In this document: in pieces, positions 41,358-53,102 of the stretch
Numbering within the stretch: the first letter of the stretch is position 1
How the letters are laid out: each line of letters starts with the position of its first letter
DNA from: Mycolicibacterium fluoranthenivorans
Lineage (GTDB): Bacteria > Actinomycetota > Actinomycetes > Mycobacteriales > Mycobacteriaceae
Length of the DNA stretch: 64,000 nucleotides
Reading direction: 5' to 3'
NCBI RefSeq assembly: GCF_011758805.1
Contig: NZ_JAANOW010000001.1
Span: forward strand, 3,631,881-3,695,880
Translations under genes and position numbers: made by a program
Notes under the pieces: model-generated
Told to the model about the DNA's origin: nothing
Database searches by the model: none
Seen by the model: only the letters and a program-made list of their open reading frames with translations

Positions 41358-42101
41358 ATGGGTCTCACACGGCGTGCCCCCTTTCTGCGCTGGTCCTTCC
41401 TACGGTTGGCCTGGGGCGCCCGCAACATCAGCCGGACCGGTCAGATCGGCGACGGACGCGAGGCCGCGGCGGCCGAATACGTCCTGCGCGAGTCCCGTCC
41501 CGGAGACATCGATGACGTGCTGGCCGCCATCGACCGGTTCGCCTACGAGCAGTCCTTCCTCATCAACGTCGGCGACGAGAAGGGCGCGCTGCTCGACGCC
41601 GCCGTGCAGCGCGCCAATCCCGCCGTGGCGCTGGAGCTGGGCACCTACTGCGGGTACAGCGCGCTGCGCATTGCCCGCGCCGCCCCCGCGGCCCGGGTCT
41701 TCTCGGTCGAGCTTTCGGCCGCCAACGCCGAGATCGCGCGCCGGATCTGGGCGCACGCCGGGGTCTGGGACCGCATCACCTGCGTCGTCGGCACCCTCGG
41801 TGACGGCGGCGCCACCCTGGACACGCTCGGCTTCGCCCCCGGCTCGGTGGACTTCGTCTTCATCGATCACGACAAGAGCGCATATCTGACCGACCTGCAG
41901 AGCATCCTGGACCGCGGTTGGCTGCACACCGGTTCGATCGTGGTCGCCGACAACGTCAGACTGCCGGGTGCGCCGAAGTACCGCGCCTTCATGAAGCAGC
42001 ACGAGGGCCGCAGCTGGCAGACCGTCGAACACCACACGCATGCCGAGTACCAGACGCTGCTGCCGGATCTGGTGCTGGAGTCGCAGTACCTGGGCGCCTG
42101 A
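41358..42101 (+). CDS. Class I SAM-dependent O-methyltransferase (COMT-like)
   Basis: 247 residues. SAM-binding motif ALELGTYCGYSALRIARAAP (about 90-109), VFSVELSAANAEIARRIW, the metal/catalytic FVFIDHDKSAYLTDL and VVADNVRLPGAPKYRAF. Resembles the mycobacterial protein Rv1703c (catechol-O-methyltransferase type); the substrate is unproven. Divergent from parA across an 89-bp gap. Confidence 0.9.
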   Translation: MGLTRRAPFLRWSFLRLAWGARNISRTGQIGDGREAAAAEYVLRESRPGDIDDVLAAIDRFAYEQSFLINVGDEKGALLDAAVQRANPAVALELGTYCGYSALRIARAAPAARVFSVELSAANAEIARRIWAHAGVWDRITCVVGTLGDGGATLDTLGFAPGSVDFVFIDHDKSAYLTDLQSILDRGWLHTGSIVVADNVRLPGAPKYRAFMKQHEGRSWQTVEHHTHAEYQTLLPDLVLESQYLGA

Positions 42102-42122
42102 TCGGCGCCGGGCAGGCGGCGC

Positions 42123-43847
42123 TCACCCGTAGGTGAATGAGTAGGCCTGCAGTCCGCGGGTCAGCGCGACCTCGACGTGCCCGGCGCCGGCAGCGTCCCC
42201 GCCGACGATCTGCCGCATGTTCGGCGGCCCCGAGACCGGAATCGTCGTGGTCCCGCCGTTCCGCGTCACGCTGACGGTTCCAGTGCCGCCGACCACCAGA
42301 TAGACGTCGCGGGCGTGGAAGTTCAGGCCGATGGTGTCGCCCTCGCCTGTAGCGGTGGCGGATTGACTGTCCACGTTCCACGATCCGCGCAGCGCGAAGC
42401 TGTCCTGCGGCAGCTGAGCCGGGAAGTCGTAGGTGGCGGCGCCCGCGGTGTAGCCACCGGACCCACCGTAATTCGACGCGTTCTGCGCCCCGAGGTAGGT
42501 CTCCGGGGTCAGCGCCGACGTCGGTGTGGTGTCGGGGGCGTCCACGCTCGGTGGCAGCGCGGCATTCGGGTGTGCCTGCGAAAGTAGTTGCCGGATCAGC
42601 CTTTCCGTGCCGTCATAGTCACCCTCACCGAACTTGATGTGCCGGACGACACCGTCGGCGTCGATCAGGTAGTGGGCCGGCCAGTACTGGTTTCGGAAGT
42701 TGGTCCACGTGGTGTAGTCGTTGTCCAGCCCGATCGGGTAGTCGATCTTCAGGTCGGCAGCGGCGGCGGCCACGTTGTCCTTCTCGCGCTCGAAGGCGTA
42801 CTCGGGTGTCTGGACGCCGACGACCTCGAATCCCCGCTCCCGGTACGCGTTGTACCAGCCGAGGACGTGCGGGATGCTGCGCTGGCAGTTGATGCAGGAG
42901 TAGGCCCAGAAATCGATGAGTACCACCTTGCCGCGCAACGCTTTCAGATCGATCGGCGCGCCGCCCGGGGTGTTGAGCCAGGCCGTGATCCCGCTGATAT
43001 CGGGTGCGGTGCCGCAGTTCTGCAACTCGGCCGCCCCATCGGTGCACCGGGACAGGGCGGCGTTGCTCTCGTCGGCCTGACCGCTCAGGTTCAGCGGGCG
43101 GGTGTCCACCTTGTTCTGCAACGCCGCGGTGTAGTCCGGTATCGCCCGCTGCACGACGGCCGGCAGGTCGAAGACCAGGGCGACGGCGAGCAGGATCGTC
43201 ACCACCCCGGAGACGACGCGGATCTCGCGCTGGCGGCGGTGGAATGCCCGCACCCGCTCGGCGATCCGGCGGCCGGCGAGCGCGAACACCAGCAGCGGGA
43301 TGGCCGCCCCGACCGCGAAGGACAGTGTCAGCGCGATGGTGGGCCAGCCGATGTCACCGGTCGCCCCGGCCAGGACGATGGCCGCCAGCACCGGCCCGGC
43401 GCACGGGACGTAGAGGACGCCCAGGGCAAGGCCCAGCCCGAAGCCACTCTGGCCGAAGTTCAGTTGTCGCTGCGGCAGTTTGGCGAACGGCTTCTCCAGC
43501 CAGGTCTCGACTCGCGGGAAGATCAATCCCACGCCGATCGCCGTCAACGCGATCAGCCCCAGCCACCGGATGGCGTCCTGCGGGAGGTGCAGCAGTGACA
43601 ACAGGGTTGACCCGGCCAGGGTGACCGCGCTGAAACTGAGCACCAGTCCGGTGATCACCAGGTAGGGACGCAGCACCTCGGTGCGTGACGGGCGGGTCAG
43701 GGTGTCGACCGCCGCCGCCGGCCGTCCACCGGTGACGCGGGCACCTTGCGCGCCCGAGAGCAGGATCACCGGCAGAACCGGCAGGATGCACGGCGAGATC
43801 CCGGTGATCAGACCGCCGACCAGACCGATGCCGATGAGGGTCCACAT
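42123..43847 (-). CDS. dipZ: Thiol-disulfide transport protein DipZ (CcdA-thioredoxin fusion)
   Basis: 574 residues. CcdA-like membrane part (1-245) with redox Cys in [17 protein letters not shown] (Cys20) and [14 protein letters not shown]. Then a periplasmic thioredoxin/TlpA-like domain (about 265-430) with [20 protein letters not shown], and a C-terminal carbohydrate-binding-like beta domain (about 445-574). Transfers reducing power from the cytoplasm across the membrane. The msrA stop lies upstream by 8 bp, on the same strand: msrA and dipZ form an operon, so this is the likely electron source for the exported sulfoxide reductases. Confidence 0.94.
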   Translation of the reverse strand: MWTLIGIGLVGGLITGISPCILPVLPVILLSGAQGARVTGGRPAAAVDTLTRPSRTEVLRPYLVITGLVLSFSAVTLAGSTLLSLLHLPQDAIRWLGLIALTAIGVGLIFPRVETWLEKPFAKLPQRQLNFGQSGFGLGLALGVLYVPCAGPVLAAIVLAGATGDIGWPTIALTLSFAVGAAIPLLVFALAGRRIAERVRAFHRRQREIRVVSGVVTILLAVALVFDLPAVVQRAIPDYTAALQNKVDTRPLNLSGQADESNAALSRCTDGAAELQNCGTAPDISGITAWLNTPGGAPIDLKALRGKVVLIDFWAYSCINCQRSIPHVLGWYNAYRERGFEVVGVQTPEYAFEREKDNVAAAAADLKIDYPIGLDNDYTTWTNFRNQYWPAHYLIDADGVVRHIKFGEGDYDGTERLIRQLLSQAHPNAALPPSVDAPDTTPTSALTPETYLGAQNASNYGGSGGYTAGAATYDFPAQLPQDSFALRGSWNVDSQSATATGEGDTIGLNFHARDVYLVVGGTGTVSVTRNGGTTTIPVSGPPNMRQIVGGDAAGAGHVEVALTRGLQAYSFTYG

Positions 43848-43855
43848 GGTGTCGG

Positions 43856-44557
43856 TCAGCCTTTCACCAGAACGGGCGGCTCGTGGTAAAGATCCGGGTA
43901 CCGGAGTTTGAGTTGAGCGAGCTTGGGCATGTCGTTGACGGAGATGTACGAATCCGTCGGGTTCGCCGCCATGTAGTCCTGGTGGTAGTCCTCCGCCGGG
44001 TAGAAGGTGCGTCCGGCTTCGACCGTGGTCGCAACCGGGGCCGAAAACACCTGACTCGCACCGAGTTGCGCGATGTAGGCGGCGGCGATCCGCGCCTGGT
44101 CGGCGTCCTGCGGGAAGATCGCCGACCGGTACTGGGTACCCGAATCCGGCCCCTGCCTGTTGACCTCGGTGGGGTCGTGCGCGACGGAGAAGAAGATCTG
44201 CAGCAGGGTGCCGTAGGTGATCTGGTGTGGGTCGTAGGTGATCTGCACCGACTCGGCGTGGCCGGTGTCGTCGGCGCTGACCTCGTCGTAGTGGGCGGTC
44301 TGCGCGTCACCGCCGGTGTAGCCGGCCAGCACCCGATTGACGCCTTTGACGTGTTCGAACATGCCCTGCATGCCCCAGAAGCAGCCGCCCGCCAGCACCG
44401 CGGTCGCCGCCGTGTCCGCCGTGTCGGCCTGGTCCACGGTGACCTTGGGGACATCGGGCGGGGCCGTGCCGACGGCGGATGGTGTCAGGCCGGTGCATGC
44501 GGTGGTGAATACGCACAGTGCACCGGCCAGCACCGCCAGCACCCGTGATCTACCCAC
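43856..44557 (-). CDS. msrA: Lipoprotein peptide-methionine (S)-S-oxide reductase MsrA
   Basis: 233 residues. Signal sequence [16 protein letters not shown] with lipid-modifiable Cys21 (lipobox TTAC is slightly atypical). MsrA domain from about 52: [20 protein letters not shown] (catalytic Cys59), [45 protein letters not shown]. The usual cytosolic MsrA lacks this export signal. It reduces Met-S-oxide in envelope proteins. Divergent from msrB, operonic with dipZ. Confidence 0.93.
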   Translation of the reverse strand: MGRSRVLAVLAGALCVFTTACTGLTPSAVGTAPPDVPKVTVDQADTADTAATAVLAGGCFWGMQGMFEHVKGVNRVLAGYTGGDAQTAHYDEVSADDTGHAESVQITYDPHQITYGTLLQIFFSVAHDPTEVNRQGPDSGTQYRSAIFPQDADQARIAAAYIAQLGASQVFSAPVATTVEAGRTFYPAEDYHQDYMAANPTDSYISVNDMPKLAQLKLRYPDLYHEPPVLVKG

Positions 44558-44740
44558 GTCGCCTCCTTGTCAGTGGTTCTCGACTCAGGCTAACCGCGGA
44601 TCGGTGCGGAGAATCTTACGAATTCATGTCGTCGGAATTGATTACCGAAGTCTGACATCCCGGTTTCGCCGGTGCCCCGTGACGTATCCGGCGCTACCGT
44701 GAAGTCACCAAAGTCACTGTCGATCAAAGGTGTTGGTGGC

Positions 44741-45241
44741 ATGCTCCTGAGCAGAAGGCGATTCGTCATCGCCGGAAGTGCGCTGACGTTGTCGGCCGTC
44801 GCCGGCAGCGCGTGCGCGCACTCCATCGCCTCTCCGGCCGACGCCCACGACTTCGCCGTCACCCACACCGACGCGCAATGGCGAGATCTGCTGACCCCGG
44901 ACCAATTCGACGTACTGCGCAGGGCCGGCACCGAGACGCCCTACAGCAGCCCACTCAACGACGAACACCGGCATGGCACCTTCGGTTGCGCGGGATGCGC
45001 GCTGCCACTGTTCAGCTCGGATACCAAGTTCGACAGTGGAACCGGCTGGCCGAGCTTCTGGAAGCCCCTCGCCGGTGCGATTGTGGAGCGCACCGACTCG
45101 ACCTTCGGCATGACCCGCACCGAAGTGCTGTGCAGCCGGTGCGGCGGGCACCTCGGGCACGTCTTCGACGACGGGCCGGCCCCGACCCATCTGCGGTACT
45201 GCATGAACGGCGTAGCGATGAATTTCACGGCGCTGACGTGA
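44741..45241 (+). CDS. msrB: Tat-exported peptide-methionine (R)-S-oxide reductase MsrB
   Basis: 166 residues from ATG 44741. Twin-arginine signal LLSRRRFVIAGSALTLSAVA, with Cys25 shortly after. MsrB domain 38-166: GTFGCAGCALPLFSSDTKFD, SGTGWPSFWKP, LCSRCGGHLGHVFDDGP and RYCMNGVAMNF. Zinc ligands Cys83, 86, 131, 134; catalytic Cys154. Family members act on Met-R-oxide. ATG 44672 would add 23 residues ahead of the Tat motif and is unlikely. Complements the lipoprotein MsrA encoded divergently. Confidence 0.93.
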   Translation: MLLSRRRFVIAGSALTLSAVAGSACAHSIASPADAHDFAVTHTDAQWRDLLTPDQFDVLRRAGTETPYSSPLNDEHRHGTFGCAGCALPLFSSDTKFDSGTGWPSFWKPLAGAIVERTDSTFGMTRTEVLCSRCGGHLGHVFDDGPAPTHLRYCMNGVAMNFTALT

Positions 45242-45264
45242 TACGCGAAAGGACCACTCCCGCA

Positions 45265-45429
45265 ATGAGATCCGTCATCGTACTGGCCGCCCTTGCCGTC
45301 GCGCTCACAGCCTGCAGTGGTGCATCCGAGCAGCAGCAGTCGCCCGCCCCGGCGATGACGGCGCACTCCCCCGCTATGACGGGGCACGCACCCACCACGA
45401 CAAGCACGTCGCCGGGAACGACGGGTTAG
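45265..45429 (+). CDS. Tiny Met/His-repeat lipoprotein
   Basis: 54 residues. Signal [17 protein letters not shown] with a clear lipobox LTAC (Cys17). The mature 38 residues hold a duplicated heptad [14 protein letters not shown], then a Thr/Ser/Pro tail. No known domain. AAAGGA lies upstream of the ATG. It starts 23 bp after msrB on the same strand and overlaps the convergent xerD by 4 bp. Context suggests a sulfoxide-repair accessory, metal binder or oxidation target; this is inference. Confidence 0.68.
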   Translation: MRSVIVLAALAVALTACSGASEQQQSPAPAMTAHSPAMTGHAPTTTSTSPGTTG

Positions 45430-46369
45430 ACCGCGCGCGGGTGTGCGCCCGCCCACACCTCACGCAGTGCGTTGACCGTCACCAGCGTGTAGATCTGCGT
45501 GGTGGTCACCGAGGAGTGGCCGAGTAATTCCTGCACGACGCGCACGTCCGCGCCCCCCTCGAGCAGGTGTGTGGCGAAGGAGTGGCGCATCGTGTGCGGG
45601 GACACCGCGGCGGTCACACCCGCGTGTTCGGCGGCGTCCTGGAGCACCTGCCAGGCACTCTGCCGAGACAAGCGGCCACCGCGGGCGTTGAGGAAGATCG
45701 CCGGGGTGCCTTTGCCCCGCCGCGCCATATCGGGCCGGGCCCGCACCAGGTAGGTATCCAGCGCCGCGACCGCGGGCCGCCCGATCGGGACGAGACGCTG
45801 CTTGCCGCCTTTGCCGCGCAGCAGGACCGACCGCGAGGTGGTGTCGACATCGTCGATATCCAGCCCGACGGCCTCCGAGATGCGGGCGCCGGTCGAATAC
45901 AGCACCTCCAGCAGCGCCCGGTTTCGCAGGCTCAGCGGCCCGTCGGAACCGCGGTCCCCACCGGCGGACTCCAACAGCGCGACCACCTCGTCGACGGTCA
46001 GGCTCTTGGGGAGCCGCCGGGAGGGGGTGGCCGGCTTGACCTCGCGGGCGACATCGACCTCGAGGACGCCTTCGGCGGTCAGGAATCTGTGCAGGCCCCG
46101 GACGGCGACCAGGGCGCGGGCAGCCGATACCGCCGACAGGGCTGTCGCCCCGGTCTCCGGGTCGCCCTTGCGCAGCGCGACGAGGAACTCGCTGACATCG
46201 GTCTCGGAGACGTCGCGCAGGTCGGCGGTACCACGCTCGGTGAGGTGCTCGGTGTAGCGGCGCAGGTCACGCCGGTAGGAGCTGATGGTGTTGGCTGCCA
46301 CTCCGCGTTCGATGACCAGGTGGTCGAGATATCCCCGCACCTGCTGTTCGATCGCGCTGACAGCCGTGG

Positions 46370-46373
<4 letters not shown>
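45426..46373 (-). CDS. xerD: Tyrosine recombinase XerD
   Basis: 315 residues. N-terminal core-binding domain ([31 protein letters not shown]); catalytic domain with Arg in [37 protein letters not shown] (His, Arg), [13 protein letters not shown] (His, Tyr nucleophile). Resolves chromosome dimers at dif with XerC. GTG start at 46373 overlaps the nudix stop (GTGA). In M. tuberculosis xerD is likewise next to the nudix gene and pyrG. Confidence 0.95.
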
Positions 46374-48803
<2,430 letters not shown>

Positions 48804-48880
48804 TTAACACCGACGCCGACAAGCTGTCGCTGGCGCGCCGATGGTCTACGTCACTGGGGCGAGCGAAGCGACGGGATATG

Positions 48881-49813
48881 TCACTGGGGCACGGTCACCG
48901 AAGAGGCGCCCCGGCCGATCCCGAACTGCCCGGGCTTGCCGCCGCGCACCAGATCAGCCAACGCCAGCACACTGGTGATCCGCCCCGACTCGGCGTTGAC
49001 GTCGTCGACGGTGGTCACTGCCGAGGACAGCGCCGCGTCGGACCGGGCCACCGCGACCGCGGCGGTACCCGTCGCCGAGCCGTCCCGGCCGGCCAGCACG
49101 GTGCCCGCGCCGTGGGGCGCCAAGCCGGCGGCGAACCGGGCCACGGTGGACCCCCGGTTGCCCGCGTCGTCACCGAGGTCGCCGCCGGTGATGATCACCG
49201 CGGTGTTGGCGGCGCCGATGTGCTGGGGGTCATAGGAGATGAAGCCTGTCTCGCGCAGCGCGGCGAGCACCGTGTCACGTTGGTCGTCGACCACCGCGGG
49301 ATCCTTGCCGGACAGCAGCGCGATACCGAGCAGGTCGCCGGCCTGCGAACCCTGGTCCACCGACTTGGTGGACAACTGGCGTCCGGCCGGCAGGATCGAT
49401 GAATTCACCACCGAGAGCAGCTTTTCCGAGGAGTTGGCATCGACGAACTGCGGGGTCAGCGAGATGGCTCCGGTGACGGTGGCGCCACTCTGGGTGGCCA
49501 GCCGGGTCACCGCGTCGACGTCGTCATCGGCGGCATCCGGGGTACGGAAGATCACCACGGACTTGCCACCCAGGGTGTCGCGCAGAATTCTCGGCGCCAT
49601 CATGCTGTCGAATTCACCAGCGGCGCTGAGCTTTTCGTTCAGAGCATTCTTGTCATCGGTCAGGGTGTTGATCTGCTCGTGCAGATCGGCCTTGTCCTTA
49701 CGCAGCCCGGACAGCACCGTGTCGGACAACAGGCCTGATCCCAGCACCACTCCGACTGCCAGGGCCAAGAAGACCGCCGCCAGCGAAATCGCGTGTGACC
49801 GAAGGGAGATCAT
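48881..49813 (-). CDS. mctB: Outer-membrane copper transport protein MctB (SteB)
   Basis: 310 residues. N-terminal membrane anchor or signal SLAAVFLALAVGVVLGSGLL (10-30), coiled coil DKADLHEQINTLTDDKNALN (about 40-65), then an alpha/beta domain (VVIFRTPDAADDDVDAV, ITGGDLGDDAGN). Corresponds to Rv1698/MctB, reported to be required for low copper in mycobacteria, also named SteB for its link to SteA in cell separation. Its ATG overlaps the steA stop (TGATG). Confidence 0.93.
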   Translation of the reverse strand: MISLRSHAISLAAVFLALAVGVVLGSGLLSDTVLSGLRKDKADLHEQINTLTDDKNALNEKLSAAGEFDSMMAPRILRDTLGGKSVVIFRTPDAADDDVDAVTRLATQSGATVTGAISLTPQFVDANSSEKLLSVVNSSILPAGRQLSTKSVDQGSQAGDLLGIALLSGKDPAVVDDQRDTVLAALRETGFISYDPQHIGAANTAVIITGGDLGDDAGNRGSTVARFAAGLAPHGAGTVLAGRDGSATGTAAVAVARSDAALSSAVTTVDDVNAESGRITSVLALADLVRGGKPGQFGIGRGASSVTVPQ

Positions 49814-50997
49814 CAGCTGACCAGACCCTGAGCCCAGAGCAGGAAGCGGTTCCAGTATTCGGCCACCCAGTCCAGGACGACGGCGTCGGTACGCGACACC
49901 CAGAGCGCGACGATGACCGCGATCAGCATGGCCAGCACCAGCAGCGCGATCGCGCCGCCGGAGATCCTGCTGCGGTACAGGGTCGCCACGGCCTTGGCGT
50001 CGACCAGCTTCTCCCCCACCTTGAGGCGGGTCAGGAAGGTCGAGGGATTGCTCTGCTGCCGGGAGCGGTCGAAGAACTCCTCGATGGTGGCGCTGTGACC
50101 TGCGGTGACGATCAGCGCGGCGCCATGGTGGTGACATAGCAGCAGCGCCAGGTCGGCCGCCGAGCCGGCCGCCGGGAAGGTCATGGCGCCGACACCGAGG
50201 TCCTGGATGCGCTCCAGGCCGGGGGCGTGACCGTCGGCATCTGCGGGCAGCACCACCTGGGCGCCGCACCGGAGCGCGTCACTGCTGATGACGGCGGGGT
50301 CGCCGACGATCAGCTGCGGCCGGTAGCCGGCCTTGCGCAGCACGTCGGTTCCGGTTCCGACACCGACGAGGACCGGCTGGTACTCCTTGATGAAGGGCTT
50401 GAGGGCTTTGAGATCGTCGGCGGCCGAGGGCCCTTCGGCCACCACGACGACATGCCTGCGATCCATGTCGACGTCGATATCGGGGATGCCCATCCCGTCG
50501 ATCAGCAGCGGGCTCTCGCTGCGGATGAACTCGATGGTGTTGCCCGCGAACGCTTCCAGATGGGCCACCAGACCGCTCTTGGCCTCCACCATGAGCTCGT
50601 GGATCTCCAGGTCATTGCGTTCGGTGCCATGCGCGATCCTGCGGTCACCGGTGTAGACGCCGCCGTTGTTGACCCGAACCCTGGCGCCGTCCTTGATCTT
50701 CTTGAAGACCTCGGGACCCGCTTCGTCGATCAGCAGAATGCCGTTGGCCACCAACACTTCCGGCCCCAGATTGGGATAGCGGCCCGAGATCGACGGGGAG
50801 GCGTTGACGACCGCGGACACGCCCGCTTCCACCAGGGCGTCCGCGGTGATCCGATCCAGATCCAGGGCGTCGAGCACGACGACATCCCCGGGACCGACGC
50901 GGCGCAGCAGTCGGTCGATGTCGCGGTCAACGCGGGCGGTACCGATGACGCCCGGCTTTGAGCTGGCATTACGCGATAGCAGCGCTGACATCTTCAT
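49813..50997 (-). CDS. steA: Septation protein SteA
   Basis: 394 residues. Soluble part with GTARVDRDIDRLLRRVGPGD, ADALVEAGVSAVVNASPSIS, LVGVGTGTDVLRKAGYRPQL and VVLPADADGHAPGLERIQDL (thiamine pyrophosphokinase-like fold region). One C-terminal membrane helix AIALLVLAMLIAVIVALWVS follows (about 355-374). Corresponds to Rv1697. In corynebacteria SteA and SteB form a complex in daughter-cell separation; the overlapping genes here fit that. Start MKMSALLSRN at 50997, 7 codons inside the longest frame, as in other mycobacteria. Confidence 0.93.
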   Translation of the reverse strand: MKMSALLSRNASSKPGVIGTARVDRDIDRLLRRVGPGDVVVLDALDLDRITADALVEAGVSAVVNASPSISGRYPNLGPEVLVANGILLIDEAGPEVFKKIKDGARVRVNNGGVYTGDRRIAHGTERNDLEIHELMVEAKSGLVAHLEAFAGNTIEFIRSESPLLIDGMGIPDIDVDMDRRHVVVVAEGPSAADDLKALKPFIKEYQPVLVGVGTGTDVLRKAGYRPQLIVGDPAVISSDALRCGAQVVLPADADGHAPGLERIQDLGVGAMTFPAAGSAADLALLLCHHHGAALIVTAGHSATIEEFFDRSRQQSNPSTFLTRLKVGEKLVDAKAVATLYRSRISGGAIALLVLAMLIAVIVALWVSRTDAVVLDWVAEYWNRFLLWAQGLVS

Positions 50998-51098
50998 GGG
51001 GCCGATTCTGTCGGCCAACCCTCAAGTTGAGGTGGAGGCGCGCCGTAACACCAGCCCCACAAGTTTTCTTTTGTCACATCTGCAACAGCAGGAGCATC

Positions 51099-51620
51099 TC
51101 ATTCGCGTCTCGCCGCGTAATGCCGCGCGGCCTTGGCCCGGTTGCCGCAGGTGGTCATCGAATGCCAGCGCCGGGTGCCGTTTTTCGAGGTGTCATGGAA
51201 CCAGAGGATGCAGTGCGGATGGGCGCACTGCTTGATCCGGCGGGGAGACTCCGAGAGCAGTTGCAGCAGATTGTCCGCGGCCAGCCAGCCGGGCAGCCAT
51301 CGCGGCTCCGGTACGTCCGGCTCGTCGCGTGGCCCGGAATCGGCCAACCGGCGCCGGATGCGTCCGTGGTCGAGCACCTCGTTCACGTCGTCGGCCGATC
51401 CGCCGCTGACCGCCTGCAGAATCGCCTCGCGAGTGAGGATCAGCGCATCCAGGGTCGGTCCATCGGCGGCGCACCGGTCGGCAAGGTCGTTGGTCTGCAA
51501 CCAGCACCGCAACCCCGCCGTATCGGACAGCAGATCCTGTGGACCGTCGGCCGACGCCCACCGGGTGTTCAACAGGTCCAGCGCAAGGGGTTCCCCGACA
51601 TGCGGGCGCGGATCGCGCAT
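51099..51620 (-). CDS. CGNR zinc-finger / ABATE-domain protein
   Basis: 173 residues. N-terminal ABATE stress-associated domain (LALDLLNTRWASADGPQDLL start, helical middle) and C-terminal CGNR zinc finger: CAHPHC then MTTCGNRAKAARHY (Cys ligands about 132, 137, 156). These are usually DNA-binding regulators of nearby enzymes. Divergent from the VOC/PNPOx pair at 51738-53096, which are the likely targets. ATG 51620. Confidence 0.88.
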   Translation of the reverse strand: MRDPRPHVGEPLALDLLNTRWASADGPQDLLSDTAGLRCWLQTNDLADRCAADGPTLDALILTREAILQAVSGGSADDVNEVLDHGRIRRRLADSGPRDEPDVPEPRWLPGWLAADNLLQLLSESPRRIKQCAHPHCILWFHDTSKNGTRRWHSMTTCGNRAKAARHYAARRE

Positions 51621-51737
51621 GACTGAGATTAACCACCTCCCCCTCTCACCGTTTCATGCTCTTTGGACGGTTGACACCGACGCGTTCCGATTCTAACCTT
51701 TGATTATCGTTTTAATGGTTACTACGGAGGATCGGAC

Positions 51738-52187
51738 ATGGCGACCACGACCGCACCCGGGCACATCGGCCTCAATGTCACGGACCTGGAACGGTCGGTG
51801 TCCTTCTACCGTCGCGCCCTGGGTTTCGACCAACTCGGAGTCAGCACAGCAGGCGAACATCGGTACGCCTTCCTGGGGTCGGACGGCGTCCTGCGGCTCA
51901 CCCTGTGGCAGCAGAGTGACGGCACGTTCTCCGCACACACGCCGGGCCTGCACCACCTTTCGTTCCAGGTGGACACCATCGAACAGGTCCGGGCGGTGGA
52001 AGCGGTATTGAAGGAGTTGGGCGCACCCTTCGCCCACGACGGCGTCGTGGCACACCGCGAGGGTGCAGCATCCGGCGGCATCTTCTTCAGCGATCCCGAC
52101 GGCATCCGGCTCGAGGTGTACGCCCCGAGCGGTGCGGACGCCGAGCCCGCGCCGAACGGCTCGGCCCCCACCTGCGGATTTTTCTGA
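51738..52187 (+). CDS. VOC-family (glyoxalase/dioxygenase-like) protein
   Basis: 149 residues, two VOC modules: GHIGLNVTDLERSVSFYRRA (His at the metal site), LHHLSFQVDTIEQVRAVEAV (His) and GIFFSDPDGIRLEVYAP (Glu). The three potential metal ligands are in place, so a metal enzyme is likely; substrate unknown. GGAGGA precedes the ATG. 9 bp upstream of the PNPOx-fold gene, one operon. Not in this position in M. tuberculosis as I recall it. Confidence 0.87.
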   Translation: MATTTAPGHIGLNVTDLERSVSFYRRALGFDQLGVSTAGEHRYAFLGSDGVLRLTLWQQSDGTFSAHTPGLHHLSFQVDTIEQVRAVEAVLKELGAPFAHDGVVAHREGAASGGIFFSDPDGIRLEVYAPSGADAEPAPNGSAPTCGFF

Positions 52188-52196
52188 GTCGCTGCG

Positions 52197-53096
52197 ATGA
52201 CGCTCTACCACGCAGGTGAAACGGCGGTTCAACAACGCCTGGGACAGAGTGCGATCGCCGAGCGCGTCGGCCGCATGGTGCGCGCGGAGATCCCGGCTGC
52301 TGCCGCGGACTTCCTGGCCGAGCAGCCGATGGTGGTGGTCAGCGCGACCGACGACGCGGGCCGGGTGTGGGCCGGTCTGATCACCGGCCGACCGGGTTTC
52401 CTGCGTGCCGAGGACCCGCGGACCATCATGATCGGGGCGCTGCCCGCACCAGGCGATCCGCTTCGCGAGATCCTGGCGCGCCCGCACCGGATCGGGATGA
52501 TCGCGGTCGAACCACAGACCCGACGCCGGATGCGGGTCAACGGGATCGCCGCTCCGGTCGACTTCGGTTCACAGGCCGGCCTGCGCGTCCACACCGATCA
52601 GGTGTATTCGAACTGCCCGAAGTACATATCGCGCAGGAACATCGAGCAGGTGCGAGGCGAACCGGCGCGGCCCGCGGCCCGTCATGGGGCGGAACTGGAC
52701 GCACACGCCGCGCAGTTCATCACCGCCGCCGACACGTTCTTCGTCGGTTCCGCGGACACCGACGGCAATGCCGATGCCTCGCACCGGGGCGGCAATCTCG
52801 GCTTCCTTCAGGTGATCTCACCAACCCGGCTGCGCTGGCCGGACTACCGCGGCAACTCGATGTTCATGACGCTGGGCAATATCGACGTCAATCCGCACTG
52901 TGGGTTGCTGATCCCCGACTGGCGCACGGGATCGACCATCCAGCTCACCGGCACCGCCCGGATCGATTGGGAACGCCACGACGCCGCCGGTGCGCAGTGC
53001 TCGATCGACTTCACCGTGTCCGAACTGGTCGAGCTCCCCGAGGCAAGCCCGCTGCGCTGGGGCGCCGCCGAGCTGTCCCCCGCCAATCCGGCCTGA
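52197..53096 (+). CDS. Pyridoxamine 5'-phosphate oxidase-fold flavoprotein
   Basis: 299 residues. Split-barrel flavin-binding family: MVVVSATDDAGRVWAGLITG, FFVGSADTDGNADASHRGGN (about 183-202), YRGNSMFMTLGNIDVNPHCG (about 222-241), IQLTGTARIDW. Longer than PdxH and with the DASHRGG motif typical of uncharacterised oxidoreductases of this fold. Tandem with the VOC gene, divergent from the CGNR regulator. Probable redox or detoxification enzyme; specific reaction unknown. Confidence 0.85.
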   Translation: MTLYHAGETAVQQRLGQSAIAERVGRMVRAEIPAAAADFLAEQPMVVVSATDDAGRVWAGLITGRPGFLRAEDPRTIMIGALPAPGDPLREILARPHRIGMIAVEPQTRRRMRVNGIAAPVDFGSQAGLRVHTDQVYSNCPKYISRRNIEQVRGEPARPAARHGAELDAHAAQFITAADTFFVGSADTDGNADASHRGGNLGFLQVISPTRLRWPDYRGNSMFMTLGNIDVNPHCGLLIPDWRTGSTIQLTGTARIDWERHDAAGAQCSIDFTVSELVELPEASPLRWGAAELSPANPA

Positions 53097-53102
53097 CCGG
53101 CC

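Noticed and set aside
48847..48890. Direct repeat GTCACTGGGGC near the mctB stop codon
   Set aside because: An 11-bp repeat 28 bp apart, one copy being the mctB 3' end; no symmetry or further copies to suggest function.
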